In this document: positions 32,265 to 42,900 of the stretch, piece after piece
How positions within the stretch are numbered: the first letter of the stretch is position 1
Layout of the letters: the number at the start of each line of letters is the position of its first letter
From: Chloroflexota bacterium
Lineage (GTDB): Bacteria; Chloroflexota; Dehalococcoidia; Lucifugimonadales; Lucifugimonadaceae
Assembly: GCA_002721675.1 (NCBI GenBank)
Contig: PBLC01000009.1
Span: 7,063 to 54,763, forward strand
Length of the DNA: 47,701 bases
Direction: 5' to 3'
Translations under genes and position numbers: made by a program
Notes under the pieces: model-generated
Seen by the model: only the letters and a program-made list of their open reading frames with translations
Databases searched by the model: none
Told to the model about the DNA's origin: nothing

Positions 32265-33336
32265 AAAATTCGACATAATACAGAAGGTACTTCTTGGTGA
32301 CACCTCAGAGGCAAGCCTTTATAGGACTTCGCAAATTTTAAGAAGCCAAGGTATAAATCCTAAGGTAACTATAGAATTTATTTCTAGGGAAGGTGGTGTG
32401 TTTTGCGGCATTGGAGAAGTAACCCAACTACTTTCCAGGAACCTACCTGAAACATTTAGAGATGAAGTTTCTTCACTTAACGACGGAGATATATTTCAAA
32501 AAAATGAGGTATTGTTAAGAATAAGTTCTACATATGCAGCTATTTCTCAGTTCATTACAGCTATAAATGGTTTTATATCTGCTTCTTCAGGATGGGCAAC
32601 TGCATCAAAGGAATGTGTTGATTCATCTGAAGGTATACCCATAGTCAATTTTGGTGCATCGCAGGTTCATCCTAATGCAGTAGGCGCTATGGACTATTCT
32701 TCTATTCAGGGGGGCGCAAAAGGTTGCTCTTCTTTAATAGGAGGCACTATAACGGACCTTACTCCAGTAGGCAGTATGGATGAAAGTTTAGTTTTATTAT
32801 CTGGAGATGTTGTTGAAGCAGCCGATTCACTAGTAACTAATTTAAATCCAGAGTTACCCAAAGTTGTAAGCATAGGCATTATTGGTGATGAAGCAGAGGA
32901 AGCTAAGAAAATAGTTGAAAACTTTCCTTCAATAAGAGGGTTAAAAATAGAAACCCCTCAAGAAAGAGGAGGGGCAAATGGATTTATAATAAGAGAAGTT
33001 AGAGAAAGGTTGGATCAATTAGGTTTTTCTAATACTCAACTTTCAATATCAGGGGATTTAGACCCTAAATCAATAGCAGTTATAGTTGAGATAGAAAAAG
33101 AATGGCAAAGTGAAATTTCTAAAGTAATAAATCCTGATTCTGATGATAACCAAGTATCTTCAAATCTAAATAGAAGGATTGTTCAGGCTATCGGCATAGA
33201 AAGGTATATTGCTTGTCACAAACCAATTAATATTTCTCCTCATATAAAAACTATTGATGGCAATCCTGTTGCAAAAAGAGGACAGATTCCTGGATTGACT
33301 TCTACTGCAAGACTATCAAAAGTTACCTTTGATTAA
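32257..33336 (+). CDS. Nicotinate phosphoribosyltransferase-like protein with divergent active site
   Basis: This 359-residue protein follows the nicotinate phosphoribosyltransferase family in layout. An N-terminal region has GVFCGIGEV, a mid-section has NFGASQVHPNAVGAMDYSSIQGG, then LSISGDLDPKSIAVI, and the end has HIKTIDGNPVAKRG. Family-typical residues are altered, however. The FGxRRxH-like stretch reads FGASQVH, and GTMAH reads GSMDE, losing the His. It may have a different phosphoribosyl or nucleoside substrate, or be weakly active. The start overlaps the glycosyltransferase, and the end overlaps convergent tilS by 21 bases. Confidence 0.7.
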   Translation: MAEKFDIIQKVLLGDTSEASLYRTSQILRSQGINPKVTIEFISREGGVFCGIGEVTQLLSRNLPETFRDEVSSLNDGDIFQKNEVLLRISSTYAAISQFITAINGFISASSGWATASKECVDSSEGIPIVNFGASQVHPNAVGAMDYSSIQGGAKGCSSLIGGTITDLTPVGSMDESLVLLSGDVVEAADSLVTNLNPELPKVVSIGIIGDEAEEAKKIVENFPSIRGLKIETPQERGGANGFIIREVRERLDQLGFSNTQLSISGDLDPKSIAVIVEIEKEWQSEISKVINPDSDDNQVSSNLNRRIVQAIGIERYIACHKPINISPHIKTIDGNPVAKRGQIPGLTSTARLSKVTFD

Positions 33337-34338
33337 CTTTTTTATTGTAATTCTTGATCTTGATGCAACTAGTTTAATCGGCCCAGGCAAATCAAGGCTG
33401 TAGTTGTTATTTCCGGAATGTGATTTTTTGATTACATAATTTAAATGTTTATTCTCTAAAAAAGTTTCATTAGATAATTTTTCGGAATTAATCTTAAGGA
33501 TAAGTTTTTTATCAAATTCTGGAAGCTGATTAAATAAGGTTCTTGAGAATGAAATTTCATTTTTCTCATCACTTGGCTCTAATTTTTCAAATTCAGAAAT
33601 AACCCTTTCTTTTTCACCCTCATTTACTTGATTTATAATTTTTGTAATTCTGTTTATTGAGTCTAAGAAATTTGGATTCATTTTTTCAAATTCAGGAATT
33701 ATATTATTTCTTACCCTGTTTCTAGAATATTTGTTTGAATTATTAGTGTGATCATAATTTGGATAAACATCATTTCTGTAACAAAATCTAGTTAGTATAT
33801 TCTTTGGAATCTGAATTAAGGGCCTAAAAATTTTTAATCCATTTAATTCTACAAATTCTTTTATCCCTTCCATCCCTTGTAAGCCTGAACCTCTAGTAAT
33901 TTTCATTAGAAAAGTTTCCACATGGTCATTAAGGTGATGGGCTGTGAAAACTCCATTTGAATTAGTATTAATTGCTATTTTTAAGAATTCTTCGTATCTA
34001 GATTCTCGAAAATAATTTTCAATATTTGTAGATTTTAATTTTTCTTTTGAATAAGATCTTTCAATTGTTGTTAAAGGGATGCTTATCTCATCGCAAAGTT
34101 TTTTTATGAATAACTCATCTCTATCTGAGCGTCCTCCCCTTAATTTATGATTTATATGTACTGCTTCTATATCAAGATTAGTTTTTTTTGAAATTGATTT
34201 TAATATTAATAGTAATGCAGTTGAATCATAACCTCCTGATGTTGCGACAAGCATCTTCTTATCTAAAACTTTAAAATCATTTAATTTTTGTTCAACAAAA
34301 TCAACTATATTTGATTTATCTGAGAAATTATCTTGCAT
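33316..34338 (-). CDS. tilS: tRNA(Ile)-lysidine synthetase
   Basis: This 340-residue N-type ATP pyrophosphatase carries the PP-loop ATSGGYDSTALLLIL and downstream AVHINHKLRGGRSDRDE and THHLNDHVE-like GVFTAHHLNDHVETFLMK, both TilS hallmarks. It converts the wobble C of tRNA-Ile(CAU) to lysidine, which is essential for AUA decoding. It has the N-terminal catalytic domain and part of the connecting region. Its end overlaps the convergent phosphoribosyltransferase-like gene by 21 bases, and the CBS protein gene lies 6 bases upstream. Confidence 0.9.
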   Translation of the reverse strand: MQDNFSDKSNIVDFVEQKLNDFKVLDKKMLVATSGGYDSTALLLILKSISKKTNLDIEAVHINHKLRGGRSDRDELFIKKLCDEISIPLTTIERSYSKEKLKSTNIENYFRESRYEEFLKIAINTNSNGVFTAHHLNDHVETFLMKITRGSGLQGMEGIKEFVELNGLKIFRPLIQIPKNILTRFCYRNDVYPNYDHTNNSNKYSRNRVRNNIIPEFEKMNPNFLDSINRITKIINQVNEGEKERVISEFEKLEPSDEKNEISFSRTLFNQLPEFDKKLILKINSEKLSNETFLENKHLNYVIKKSHSGNNNYSLDLPGPIKLVASRSRITIKKLIKGNF

Positions 34339-34344
34339 TATTAT

Positions 34345-35607
34345 TTAATTATCTGGCCTTTTTCTTACTCTAACTTTAGATATTCTCGAACCTTGTTTTT
34401 CAGAAATAGTTATTCTCAAATTATCATAACTGGTTTTGTCACCAATTTCTGGTATTTTTTGATAGTTTTCTATAATAAATCCAGCTATGGTTTCATAGTC
34501 CCCTTCAGGTATATTTAAGGATAATTGGTCGTTGGCTTCATCAATAGTCATTGCCCCATCTATTTCGTATGTATCAGCTCCTAATGTTATAAATTTTTCT
34601 TTTGGTCTTATTCCCTCTTCCCCGGTTGACCCCACAATTTGTTCTATTAAAGTTGTTAAAGTTATTAATCCAGAAATTCCTCCAAACTCGTCTACAATTA
34701 GACTTATTTTATTTCCAGTTTTCCTCATTAATGTAAATAAATTATCAAGTCGCTTAGATTCGGGCACGAATAATGGAGTTCTCATTATTGAATTAACTAT
34801 ATCCTTTTCATTTATTTTTTTTGATGCGAGAGACGTCATTACGTCCTTAGTGGACAATATTCCAACCACATCATCATAATCATCATCGTATATAGGAAAT
34901 CTTGAGTGAGGATGATCTTTATATTTATTAAGAAAATCTTTTAAGGAAGTCTCATAATGTATCCATTGGATATCATTTCTTGGGGTCATAATTTCTTTTG
35001 CTTCTGTTTCCCCAAACCTAAAAACATTTTCTAACATTTCTCCTTGGTCTAGATTTACTGTTCCTTCTTCCTCTCCAACATCAATGAGCATTCTAAGTTC
35101 ACCTGATGTTACTAATGGGTCTGATTCGTCATCTTTAGATTTAAAAAGTGTATTTAGTGATTTTGGTATTAGAGCAAATATGAATACTACAGGACGAGTA
35201 ATTTTCATTAAAAAATTAACCATATCAGATGTTACTAGCGCCCATTTTTCTGGCTTAATTGTAGATAAAGCTTTAGGGGTTAATTCTCCTATTACTACTA
35301 TCACAATAGTTGTGACTATTGACGCAATGACTACAGCAGTAACAGAATTTTCTCCGATTAATTTAATTGTAAGGCTTGTTCCTACAGTTGCTACAGTAAT
35401 ATTTAAAAGGTTCCCAATAAATAGAATTGTTGCAAAAAAATCTTCAAAGTTTTCTTGTATTTTTTGTATTACTTTGGCTCTTCTGCTTCCTTCTTGGGAT
35501 AAATGCTTTATCCTGATTTTATTTACAGCAATTATGCTAGCCTCAGACGCACTAATTAGTGCGCTTAAAAGCAATAAGATTAAAATTATTATTATCGAAT
35601 TATACAA
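34345..35607 (-). CDS. CNNM/CorC-HlyC family CBS-domain membrane protein
   Basis: This 420-residue protein has an N-terminal DUF21 membrane domain (about 1-180: ASEASIIAVNKIRIKHL, GELTPKALSTIKPEKWA), a CBS pair (EIMTPRNDIQWI, then FPIYDDDYDDVVGILSTKDVM and NKISLIVDEFGGISGLITL) and a C-terminal CorC/HlyC domain (EIDGAMTIDEANDQLSLNIPEGDYETIAGFI). Members act in Mg2+ or Co2+ export. The start is TTG at 35607. The only in-frame ATG is far inside the membrane domain. No clear ribosome-binding site is seen. Confidence 0.9.
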   Translation of the reverse strand: MYNSIIIILILLLLSALISASEASIIAVNKIRIKHLSQEGSRRAKVIQKIQENFEDFFATILFIGNLLNITVATVGTSLTIKLIGENSVTAVVIASIVTTIVIVVIGELTPKALSTIKPEKWALVTSDMVNFLMKITRPVVFIFALIPKSLNTLFKSKDDESDPLVTSGELRMLIDVGEEEGTVNLDQGEMLENVFRFGETEAKEIMTPRNDIQWIHYETSLKDFLNKYKDHPHSRFPIYDDDYDDVVGILSTKDVMTSLASKKINEKDIVNSIMRTPLFVPESKRLDNLFTLMRKTGNKISLIVDEFGGISGLITLTTLIEQIVGSTGEEGIRPKEKFITLGADTYEIDGAMTIDEANDQLSLNIPEGDYETIAGFIIENYQKIPEIGDKTSYDNLRITISEKQGSRISKVRVRKRPDN

Positions 35608-35659
35608 ATTAATATTTTAGATTAGAGGTGATTGTATGATGAAGATCAATTAAAGTAAA

Positions 35660-36664
35660 TCAGTTTTCTATAAGAGATTTTCTAATTTTATCGTCAATTT
35701 CATCGGTTAGAGTTTTTTCCTCTTTTAGGAATTTGCGAGCACTTTCTCTGCCTTGGCCGAGTCTTTCTTCACCGTAAGAAAAAAAAGATCCACTTTTTGT
35801 TATAATTTCCTGCTCAACTCCTAAATCAATAATTGAACTTTCTCTGCTTATACCTTCAGAAAATATTATATCTATTTCTGCTTTCCTAAAAGGAGGCGCC
35901 ATCTTATTTTTTACAATTCTTGCCCTCACTTTGTTTCCAACTATATCAGTGCCATTTTTTATTGGTTCCACTCTTCTAAGATCTATTCTTACTGAACTAT
36001 AAAATTTTAGGGCTCTTCCGCCTGGAGTTGTTTCTGGATTTCCAAATACTACCCCTACCTTTTCTCTTAATTGATTGATAAAAACTGCTGTACTATTAGT
36101 TTTTCTTATGGTTCCTGTAAGTTTTCTTAGTGCCTGTGACATCAATCTTGCTTGTAAGCCTATCTGTAATTCTCCCATTTGACCTTCTATTTCAGCAGTT
36201 GGAACTAATGCAGCCACACTATCTACAACAACCAAATCTACATTTCCACTCTTAACGAGATATTCAGTTATTTCTAATGCTTGTTCTGCTGAATCTGGCT
36301 GTGATACTAATAATCTGTCTAAATCTATACCTATTTTTTGTGAGTATGATGGATCTAGTGCATGTTCTACGTCTATATATGCTGCTGTTCCACCTAGTTT
36401 TTGAGCCTGAGCAACCGCTGATAAAGCTAAAGTTGTTTTCCCTGCAGATTCAGCTCCAAATATTTCAATTATTCTACCTCTAGGCAATCCACCTATACCT
36501 AGAGCAAGATCTAAAACTATTGAGCCTGTAGGTATTACGCCTTCATCATAACTAGATCCTGAATCATTCATTAGCATGATTGATCCCTTGCCAAATGTCT
36601 TTTCTAGTCCAGCCAGAGTTTCTTCTATAGATGATTTAGAGTTTTTTATTTCTTTTTTTGACAT
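35660..36664 (-). CDS. recA: Recombinase RecA
   Basis: This 334-residue protein has Walker [11 protein letters not shown], Walker [15 protein letters not shown], loop 1 IEGQMGE, loop 2 with [28 protein letters not shown], and the C-terminal domain. It forms the ssDNA filament that pairs homologous DNA and triggers LexA self-cleavage. The stop of the htrA-like gene is 63 bases upstream. CTAAAGTT lies at 36680-36687 (minus strand), a word also seen in the lexA promoter. Confidence 0.96.
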   Translation of the reverse strand: MSKKEIKNSKSSIEETLAGLEKTFGKGSIMLMNDSGSSYDEGVIPTGSIVLDLALGIGGLPRGRIIEIFGAESAGKTTLALSAVAQAQKLGGTAAYIDVEHALDPSYSQKIGIDLDRLLVSQPDSAEQALEITEYLVKSGNVDLVVVDSVAALVPTAEIEGQMGELQIGLQARLMSQALRKLTGTIRKTNSTAVFINQLREKVGVVFGNPETTPGGRALKFYSSVRIDLRRVEPIKNGTDIVGNKVRARIVKNKMAPPFRKAEIDIIFSEGISRESSIIDLGVEQEIITKSGSFFSYGEERLGQGRESARKFLKEEKTLTDEIDDKIRKSLIEN

Positions 36665-36727
36665 ACATGTTTGTTATTTAACTTTAGAATACTATAAATA
36701 TTAGGATTTTTTTATGCCCTAATGACA

Positions 36728-37783
36728 CTAATTTCGCAAAGGCCTTGAACCTAAAATAATATCTATACTTACGTTTTCATTACCCCTAATCACAGTCAAT
36801 TTAATTTCTTCTCCAGGATTCGAATTTTCAGTAAGGAAATTTACTAATCCGCTAAAGGTATAAACTTCCTCTGTACTTAATTCATTTGAAATGCTTGTAA
36901 TAATATCCCCCTCTATTAATCCCGAATTAATTGCGGGTCCATTTTTAACCACATCTGTTATATATATTACCTGTATTTCAAATGGTATATTCAGTCTCTT
37001 TTTCAATTCTATAACTAGATCTGTTCCGCTAATTCCTAAATAAGGATGCTCGTAGTAATTTTTAGAAATTAATGAAGGGATTACTTTTTTAGCAGTATTT
37101 ATTGGTATGGCAAATCCGATCCCTGAACTACTTCCACTTCCACTCACTATTTGCGCATTTACTCCTATAACTTCACCTTTTTGGTTAAATAAAGGCCCAC
37201 CTGAATTCCCTGGATTAATAGATGCATCATGTTGTATTATTGAACCTATCTGAAAATTAGTTTCTAAGTCAGATCTTGACCTTCCAATCGCACTAATTAT
37301 TCCTTTAGTAAGTGTAAAATTTTCACCATAAGGATTGCCAATCGCTAGGGCAGTTTGCCCAACCTCAACTAACGCACTATCTCCAATTATTAATGGATTT
37401 ATATTGTAATTTTTAGGATAATCGACTTCTAAAATAGCCATATCAGAATATATATCATGAGCGATTAATTTTGCTTCCATTTCGGCCCCATTAGAAAAAC
37501 TAACTATGATATCTCCTAGCATATTTCCAGATTCTCTAACTACATGTGAATTTGTAGCAATCCTTCCTTCCTTATCCCAGACAAATCCTGATCCTGTGCT
37601 TGGGCCCATTGGGGTGCTTGCTCTAATTGCCACTACTCCTGAAACTGCATTTTCATAAAAATCAGTTAATAAATAATCACTATATACAGCGTCCTGATTT
37701 GCGCTACTATCAGAGATATTAGAGTCATTTGAGCATGACACAATTAAAATAAATACAATTAAATTAATAATTATTTTCTTCAT
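36728..37783 (-). CDS. HtrA/DegP-like serine protease, predicted lipoprotein
   Basis: This 351-residue trypsin-fold protease has the catalytic triad H80 (ATNSHVV), D114 (SDMAILEV) and S194 (NPGNSGGPLF), followed by a single PDZ domain (about 245-345). The N-terminus ends in a lipobox, ILIVSC (C17), so it should be a lipid-anchored surface protease rather than membrane-spanning as in DegS. Its ATG overlaps the nadE stop (4 bases). It is likely a quality-control protease. Confidence 0.9.
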   Translation of the reverse strand: MKKIIINLIVFILIVSCSNDSNISDSSANQDAVYSDYLLTDFYENAVSGVVAIRASTPMGPSTGSGFVWDKEGRIATNSHVVRESGNMLGDIIVSFSNGAEMEAKLIAHDIYSDMAILEVDYPKNYNINPLIIGDSALVEVGQTALAIGNPYGENFTLTKGIISAIGRSRSDLETNFQIGSIIQHDASINPGNSGGPLFNQKGEVIGVNAQIVSGSGSSSGIGFAIPINTAKKVIPSLISKNYYEHPYLGISGTDLVIELKKRLNIPFEIQVIYITDVVKNGPAINSGLIEGDIITSISNELSTEEVYTFSGLVNFLTENSNPGEEIKLTVIRGNENVSIDIILGSRPLRN

Positions 37784-38508
37784 TTTTTATTTTTTTTAAA
37801 TACTGGAATTGGTTTCATTTTATGTATATTAGGCTTTCTTATTTCATTATATTTTTTTATATTTTTACTTTTTGAATTTCTCATTGCATCTTCAAGTTCT
37901 TGATAAGTTAGTCCCTTTAATTGATCATAATCTGTTCTGCCATCTTCCCATAGTCCATCCGTAGGAGGAGCATCAATAATTTCTTGTAATATTCTTAGTT
38001 CTTTTCCAATTTCCCATACTTCAGTTTTCATGAGATCCGCTATAGGGGATATATCTACTCCTCCATCACCATATTTTGTAAAAAATCCAACACCAAAATC
38101 TTCTACTTTGTTTCCTGTGCCAACTACTAGCCCAGACTTAGATCCAGAAATTTGATGTAATGCCACCATCCTTAGTCTAGATTTAGAATTAGCAAATGAA
38201 TGCTCAGAATCATATTCTTTAGACATAAGATTATTAAATATTTCATAAACACTACTTAGGTCAATTATTTTATGATTTACATTTGAAAATTTATTAGTTA
38301 GCCAATTGCCGTGAGCTAAACTTAAATCATGTTGTGATGAAATTTGATTAATTGGCATTGAAATTGCATAAACTTCCATTCCAGTTTTAGCGCAAAGTGT
38401 GCTAACTACTGAACTGTCTATCCCCCCTGATATTCCAACCACAAGAGAGGATCTATTATTATCAATTGCATATTTTTTTATCCAATTTGTAATTTTGTTT
38501 ATAGTCAT
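37780..38508 (-). CDS. nadE: NH3-dependent NAD+ synthetase
   Basis: This 242-residue ATP pyrophosphatase has the PP-loop VVGISGGIDSSVVSTLCAK and the acceptor-binding VVGTGNKVEDFGVGFFTKYGDGGVDISPIADLMKTEV. The short form has no N-terminal glutaminase domain, so free ammonia is the nitrogen source. It abuts gltD with no gap and overlaps the protease gene by 4 bases, placing it in the nitrogen-assimilation strand run. It is the only clear NAD-synthesis gene here besides the phosphoribosyltransferase-like one at 32257. Confidence 0.93.
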   Translation of the reverse strand: MTINKITNWIKKYAIDNNRSSLVVGISGGIDSSVVSTLCAKTGMEVYAISMPINQISSQHDLSLAHGNWLTNKFSNVNHKIIDLSSVYEIFNNLMSKEYDSEHSFANSKSRLRMVALHQISGSKSGLVVGTGNKVEDFGVGFFTKYGDGGVDISPIADLMKTEVWEIGKELRILQEIIDAPPTDGLWEDGRTDYDQLKGLTYQELEDAMRNSKSKNIKKYNEIRKPNIHKMKPIPVFKKNKK

Positions 38509-39975
38509 TTAATTAACTTGTAGAGTTCTTGAAAAACCTCTCACTCTGGGTAGTTTAGTTGACCCCATTAGCCATTGATCAATATTTCTAGCACATTCTC
38601 TTCCGCTAGCAATTGCACTAACAACTAATGATTGTCCGTGATTCATATCACCGCAAGCAAAATATTTACTTTTTGATGTCATCATATTCTGGTCAGTTTT
38701 TACATTTCCCAAATTATCAAGTTCCACGTCTAAAGATTGAACAAGACCTTTTTTTTGAGGATGCAAAAATCCCATCGCCAATAATACTAGATCTGCCTTG
38801 ACTGTAAATTCACTATCTGGAATCTCTTGTATTTCTGTTCTACCTTCCGAGTTTTTTATAAATTCTACTTTTACAGCATGAAGAGTTGTTACTTTTCCAT
38901 TTTTTCCAGATAATTTTTTTGTTAATACAGAATAATCTCTTTCACCTCCCTCTTCATGCGCTGAAGAAGTCCTCATAATTAAAGGCCATTCAGGCCAAGG
39001 ATTGTAAATCGATCTTGTCTCAGGTGGGGCACTCATGAGTTCAAGTTGTGTAACTGAACTTGCTCCTTGCCTATGTGAAGTCCCTAAGCAATCTGCTCCT
39101 GTATCTCCTCCTCCAAGAATTACAACATGTTTGTTAAGAGCATGTATTTTATCTTCTTCGCTGACCCCTTTGTGATAATTATTTTGTTGAGTTAAATATT
39201 CCATAGCAAAATGTATCCCATTTAGATCTCTACCCTCAACTTCTAAATTTCTAGGAATTGTTGATCCACCTGCAAGACAAATTGCATCAAAATTATTATT
39301 TAATTCATCTATTGGATAATCTTCTCCTACATTTATATTAGTTTTGAAATCTATCCCCTCCTTCTGCATTAAATCTATTCTTCTTTTTACAACCCATTTT
39401 TCTAATTTAAATTCAGGTATTCCTAATGTAAGCAAACCACCAATAACATTATCTCTTTCAAAAACTGTAACTTTGTGGCCAGCCCTATTTAATTGTTGAG
39501 CGGCAGCTAATCCTGAAGGCCCAGATCCGATAACAGCAATTTTTTTATTTGTTCTGATATCAGGAGGCATAGGTTTTATCCAGCCTTCTGAAAAGGCTTT
39601 TTCGACTATAGTTTTCTCTATGAATTCAATTGCTACAGGTTCTGAGTTTATATTTAGTGTGCAAGAAGCTTCGCAAGGAGCGGGACAAATTCTGCCAGTA
39701 AATTCTGGAAAATTATTAGTTGCATGCAGTTGAGATATAGCTTTTTTCCAATCCCCTTTTGAAACTAAATTGTTCCAATCTGGAATTAAATTACCTAAAG
39801 GACATCCATTATTACAAAAGGGTACGCCGCAGTCCATGCATCTAGACGCTTGCTGGTTTACTTCTCTCTCAGTCCACGGAAAGTAAATCTCTTTCCAGTC
39901 TTTTACCCTTTCTTTAACCCCTCTCCTTTTGAAGTTTTTTCTTTTGAATTCTTTAAATCCTGTAATTTTTGTCAT
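38509..39975 (-). CDS. gltD: Glutamate synthase small subunit (NADPH)
   Basis: This 488-residue protein has two N-terminal 4Fe-4S cysteine clusters (CMDCGVPFCNNGCPLGNLIPDW and GRICPAPCEASC). An FAD site (IGSGPSGLAAAQQLNRAGH) and an NADPH site (VILGGGDTGADC) follow. It feeds electrons to GltB. The ATG is one base downstream of the gltB stop. Confidence 0.96.
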   Translation of the reverse strand: MTKITGFKEFKRKNFKRRGVKERVKDWKEIYFPWTEREVNQQASRCMDCGVPFCNNGCPLGNLIPDWNNLVSKGDWKKAISQLHATNNFPEFTGRICPAPCEASCTLNINSEPVAIEFIEKTIVEKAFSEGWIKPMPPDIRTNKKIAVIGSGPSGLAAAQQLNRAGHKVTVFERDNVIGGLLTLGIPEFKLEKWVVKRRIDLMQKEGIDFKTNINVGEDYPIDELNNNFDAICLAGGSTIPRNLEVEGRDLNGIHFAMEYLTQQNNYHKGVSEEDKIHALNKHVVILGGGDTGADCLGTSHRQGASSVTQLELMSAPPETRSIYNPWPEWPLIMRTSSAHEEGGERDYSVLTKKLSGKNGKVTTLHAVKVEFIKNSEGRTEIQEIPDSEFTVKADLVLLAMGFLHPQKKGLVQSLDVELDNLGNVKTDQNMMTSKSKYFACGDMNHGQSLVVSAIASGRECARNIDQWLMGSTKLPRVRGFSRTLQVN

Positions 39976-39976
39976 A

Positions 39977-42900
39977 TTAATTTATGTATACTTCGTGTTT
40001 TCTATTTAATTTAAGTAGAGCTTTTTCATAGTCTCTTGGGACAACCTTTTTGAATTTTAAAACATAATTTTCCCAATCAGTTAGCATTCTTTTTCCTAAA
40101 GAACTATCAGTTTCTTCAATATGTTTATTAACGATTTTAATCAATATTTTATCATCTTCTGATCCTGTAGATATTTGCTTTAAGTCACATAATTCAGAAT
40201 TAAATTTGCCCTCAAATTTTTTCTCTCCGTCGAATACGTAAGCTATTCCGCCGCTCATTCCCGCTCCAAAATTCCTCCCTGTTTCTCCAAGTATTACTAC
40301 TGTCCCCCCTGTCATATACTCGCAGCCATGATCACCTATTCCTTCTACCACTGCTAATGCAGAACTATTTCTTACGCAGAATCTTTCTCCTGCTAAACCT
40401 GCTATGTATGCTTGACCACCTGTAGCACCATATAAAGCTACATTTCCGATAATAATATTTTTTTCAGCTTCAAAAGTTGATTTTTTATTAGGAAAAATAG
40501 TTAACTTGCCGCCTGATAACCCTTTGCCAAAATAGTCATTAGCGTCACCTTCTAATGTAAAATTAAGCCCTTTGCAAGCAAAAGCCCCAAAACTTTGCCC
40601 AGCACTACCAGAAAAATTCAAATTAATTGTGCCTTCAGGTAATCCTGATTCTCCATGAATTTTTGTTATTTCTGAACTCAATATTGACCCAACTGTTCTG
40701 TTGTAATTATTAATTTTTTCTTTAATAAATATTTTTTTATTCTTACTTATAGAATCTTCTATTTTTCCTAATATTTTGAAATCTAAAGCCTTATCAAGGC
40801 CATGATCTTGTTCTTGGGAAGCAAAAGAATTATCGCCATCTAGTACTGATGGTTTTGCCAACAGTACATCTAAATCTAATTTCGCATCTTGCATACTATT
40901 TGCCCTTATTGAACTCTTTAGTTTGTCAGTTCTTCCAACCATTTCATCTATTTTTCTGAAACCAAGCATTGCCATATAGTTTCTTAAAGATTCAGCAAGA
41001 AACATGAAATAATTTACTACTGCCTCAGGAGTTCCTTGAAATAATTTCGTTAATTCTGGATCTTGAGTTGCAACGCCTACTGAACATGTATTTAAGTGGC
41101 ACTTTCTAAGCATAATACAGCCCATAACAATCAATCCAGCAGTTGCTATTCCCCATTCTTCAGCACCCAATAATGTAGCTATGGCAACATCTCTTCCAGT
41201 TTTCATTTGTCCGTCAGTCTGAACAACTATTCTTCCTCTCAATCCATTTGATACAAGTACCTGATTTGTTTCAGCTAATCCCAACTCCCAAGGAAGACCA
41301 GCATGCCTTATAGATCCAAGAGGGGCTGCACCAGTGCCACCACTCATTCCAGAAATTAGAACAACATCTCCTTTAGCTTTTGCTACACCAGCAGCTATAA
41401 TTCCTACCCCAGCTTCAGAGACTAATTTCACATGTATTCTTGCATGCCTATTTATATTTTTTAGGTCGTGAATAAGCTGCGCTAGATCCTCAATTGAATA
41501 AATGTCATGATGGGGAGGTGGTGATATCAATTCAACACCGGGAGTAGTTTTTCTTATGGATCCAATATATTCAGAAATTTTACTCCCTGGAATTTGCCCA
41601 CCTTCTCCAGGCTTGGCACCCTGAGCCATTTTTATTTGTAAGTCTGTGGAATTCACAAGATAATTAGCAGTAACCCCAAATCTTCCAGAAGCTACTTGTT
41701 TTGTCCTGCTGTTCTTTTCTGAGTTAAATCTTTTTGAATCCTCACCACCTTCTCCAGTGTTACTTCTCGCCCCAATTCTATTCATAGCAACCGCAAGGGT
41801 TTCATGAGCTTCCTTGCTTATTGAACCTAAGGATATAGCTCCTGTAGCAAACCTTTTGACAATATTTAAAGCCGATTCTACCTCTTCAATAGGAATAGAA
41901 TCTTTTTCTGAATAATTAAAGTCTAGCAATCCTCTTAGGGTGTACGCCTCCTCTGTTTCATTATCGGCAATTTTTTCGAATTCATTGAATTTTTCTTGAT
42001 CATTTGTTGCAGTAGAATGTTGCAGTAGAGAAATAGTAGTTGGGTTCCACATGTGAGATTCCCCTGTACCTCTCCACAAATATAGACCGCCAAGATCAAG
42101 TTCTAACTCTTCAGGAATTTTTGATTCTTTGAAGGCACCTATGTAATTTTGAATCATATCCTTTTTTATTCTCTCTTCATCTATTCCGCCAAGTTTATTA
42201 GGTGTCCATGTAAAATAGTTTTCAACAAATTCTTTAGACAGCCCGAGAGATTCAAAAATTTGAGCTCCTTGATATCCTTGTAGAGTAGAAATACCCATTT
42301 TGGACATAACTTTCAGTAGGCCATATTCAGAAGATTTTAGATATTTATTTACAGCTTCTAAATTATTTTCAGAGTTATTTAATACTGTTTCAATTGCAAG
42401 ATATGGATTTATGGCTGATGCCCCATACCCAAATAATGTAGAAAAATGGTGAACTTCGCGTGGCTCACCAGATTCTACAATTAAATCAACCGAAGATCTT
42501 AATCCATCTCTTATTAAATAATGATGAACCGCCGATAATGCTAGTAGGCTTGGAATTGGAATGTATCCTTGCTTAAGCCCTCTATCAGATAGTATTAAAA
42601 TATTAAACCCATCATCTATTGCTTTCTTGCATTCAATTCTTAGTTTTTCAATTGATTCTATTAAGTCAAAGTTATTTTTATTATCTAACTTTATTAATGT
42701 TGATATTGTTTTTACGCTAATATCGTTGTGTTTTATTTTTTTTATAGCTGCAATTTTCTCATTGCTTAGAAGAGGATTATCAATAAATAAGATTGAACTT
42801 TGTTTTTCAGATTCTTCTAAGATATTGAATCTTTTTCCTGCAGGTACTGAGATTTGAGTTACGAGTTTTTCTCTAATAGCATCCAAGGGCGGATTAGAAA

